This document shows, piece by piece, positions 24,507 to 25,081 of a stretch of 25,081 bases of DNA. A program made the position numbers and the translations under genes. Within the stretch, counting starts at the first letter, position 1. Each line of letters begins with the position of its first letter. The DNA is taken from assembly GCA_946480295.1 (NCBI GenBank), contig CAMLIT010000061.1, positions 1 through 25,081 of the forward strand, read 5' to 3'. The DNA is from an uncultured Gemmatimonadota bacterium. GTDB taxonomy: Bacteria > Gemmatimonadota > Gemmatimonadetes > Gemmatimonadales > Gemmatimonadaceae. The notes under the pieces are model-generated. The model was not told the DNA's origin. It searched no databases and worked only from the letters and a program-made list of their open reading frames with translations.

Positions 24507-25081
24507 TCAAATCGGGTGCAGGAGGTGGTCGGCGCTTCCGCTCGAGAGACCGACGATGCGTGCGCGGCCGCGCTGCCCGCGCATGACGCCACGGCCATCC
24601 ACCACCACGTGGGCCTCGGCTGCCACCATGTCGTAGTCGATACAAGTATGGTCCGTAACGATCACAACGGCGTCGGCGGCTGCCAGCGACTCCGGAGTAA
24701 GGAGTATGCTACGCATCGGAAGATCCCGAACCGCAGTGTGTCCATCCTCCAGGATCTCCGGGCAGAAAGGATCGTGATACGACACCCGCGCGCCCTTCTC
24801 CTGGAGCAGCCGGAGCACATCGATCGCCGGGCTCTCGCGCAGGTCGTCGATGTCCTTCTTGTAGGCGACTCCCAGCACGAGCACGCACGCGCCCAGCGTC
24901 GCCTTCCCCGCGGAGTTCAGGGCATCCTGCACCTTGGCCACGAGATAGCGGGGCATCTCCGTGTTGATCTCGCTCGCCAGCTCGATCATCCGCGTCTTGT
25001 AGGAGAGCGTGCGCATCTTCCACGCGAGGTAGTGCGGGTCGAGCGGGATGCAGTGGCCGCCGAGCCCCGGGCCCGGGGTGA
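24507..25081 (-). CDS. UDP-N-acetylglucosamine 6-dehydrogenase-like protein (WbpA type), C-terminal part
   Basis: The frame is open to the right edge, so the N-terminal Rossmann domain lies outside the window. The first visible residues read TPGPGLGGHCIPLDPHYLAW, which holds the catalytic Cys of the UDP-glucose/GDP-mannose dehydrogenase family. The PGPGLGGHCIP(L/V)DP...WK form followed by RMIELASEINTEMPRYLV is typical of WbpA-like UDP-GlcNAc dehydrogenases rather than UDP-glucose dehydrogenases (Ugd). The C-terminal UDP-binding domain has LGVAYKKDIDDLRESPA, VSYHDPF and VVIVTDH. The enzyme oxidises C6 of UDP-GlcNAc (or a related UDP-HexNAc) to the uronic acid with two NAD+. An internal ATG at 25016 is not the true start. 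It likely feeds an acidic HexNAc into the repeat unit. Confidence 0.9.
   Translation of the reverse strand, partial: TPGPGLGGHCIPLDPHYLAWKMRTLSYKTRMIELASEINTEMPRYLVAKVQDALNSAGKATLGACVLVLGVAYKKDIDDLRESPAIDVLRLLQEKGARVSYHDPFCPEILEDGHTAVRDLPMRSILLTPESLAAADAVVIVTDHTCIDYDMVAAEAHVVVDGRGVMRGQRGRARIVGLSSGSADHLLHPI

Overview
The window is a high-GC stretch (roughly two thirds G+C, with long antisense shadow ORFs) holding 20 protein genes, two of them cut by the window edges. Almost all belong to one surface-polysaccharide (exopolysaccharide, capsule or O-antigen type) locus of the Wzx/Wzy class in a diderm bacterium. The Wzi-like barrel, the long multi-SLBB export protein and the general gene style suggest Gemmatimonadota, but this is a guess from style, since no rRNA or other phylogenetic marker is present.

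Layout. The left edge has the end of a plus-strand outer-membrane beta-barrel gene and a strong hairpin terminator. It faces a minus-strand pair: rmlB (dTDP-glucose 4,6-dehydratase) and a Wzi-like outer-membrane protein. A plus-strand operon (3523-6544) follows: a GT4 glycosyltransferase, a GalE-like epimerase and an RmlD/WbvR-like reductase, with overlapping ends and a good sigma70-type promoter. It collides head-on, sharing a CTAG stop, with a long minus-strand run (15474 down to 6541). In transcription order that run is SLBB/Wza-like export protein, Wzz-like chain-length protein, O-antigen polymerase/ligase, methyltransferase, FnlA-like dehydratase/epimerase, FnlC-like 2-epimerase and WecG/TagA glycosyltransferase. 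A single plus-strand GT2 gene (15764-16651) lies divergent from the export gene. A second minus-strand run (22251 down to 16673) carries the initiating phosphoglycosyltransferase, a PslG-like glycoside hydrolase, a Wzx flippase and a GT4. A 483-bp non-coding region, a lipoprotein of the N,N-dimethylformamidase beta-subunit-like family and the C-terminal part of a WbpA-type UDP-HexNAc dehydrogenase close the window.

How it works together (inference from families). The phosphoglycosyltransferase loads the first sugar on undecaprenyl phosphate. WecG/TagA, two GT4 and one GT2 enzymes extend the repeat unit. FnlA, the WbvR-like reductase and FnlC would make a UDP-N-acetyl-L-6-deoxyhexosamine (L-FucNAc, L-RhaNAc or L-QuiNAc), the WbpA-like enzyme a UDP-HexNAc uronate, RmlB a dTDP-6-deoxy-4-keto sugar, and the GalE-like enzyme a C4-epimerised UDP-sugar. 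Wzx flips the unit, the Wzy-like protein polymerises it, the Wzz-like protein sets chain length, the SLBB protein exports it and the Wzi-like barrel may hold or guide it at the surface. The glycoside hydrolase and the dimethylformamidase-like lipoprotein are the likely extracytoplasmic editing or modifying steps. The lipoprotein is the least explained member and the best candidate for something undescribed. No Wzc-type tyrosine kinase, rmlA, rmlC, tRNA, CRISPR array or transposase is visible.
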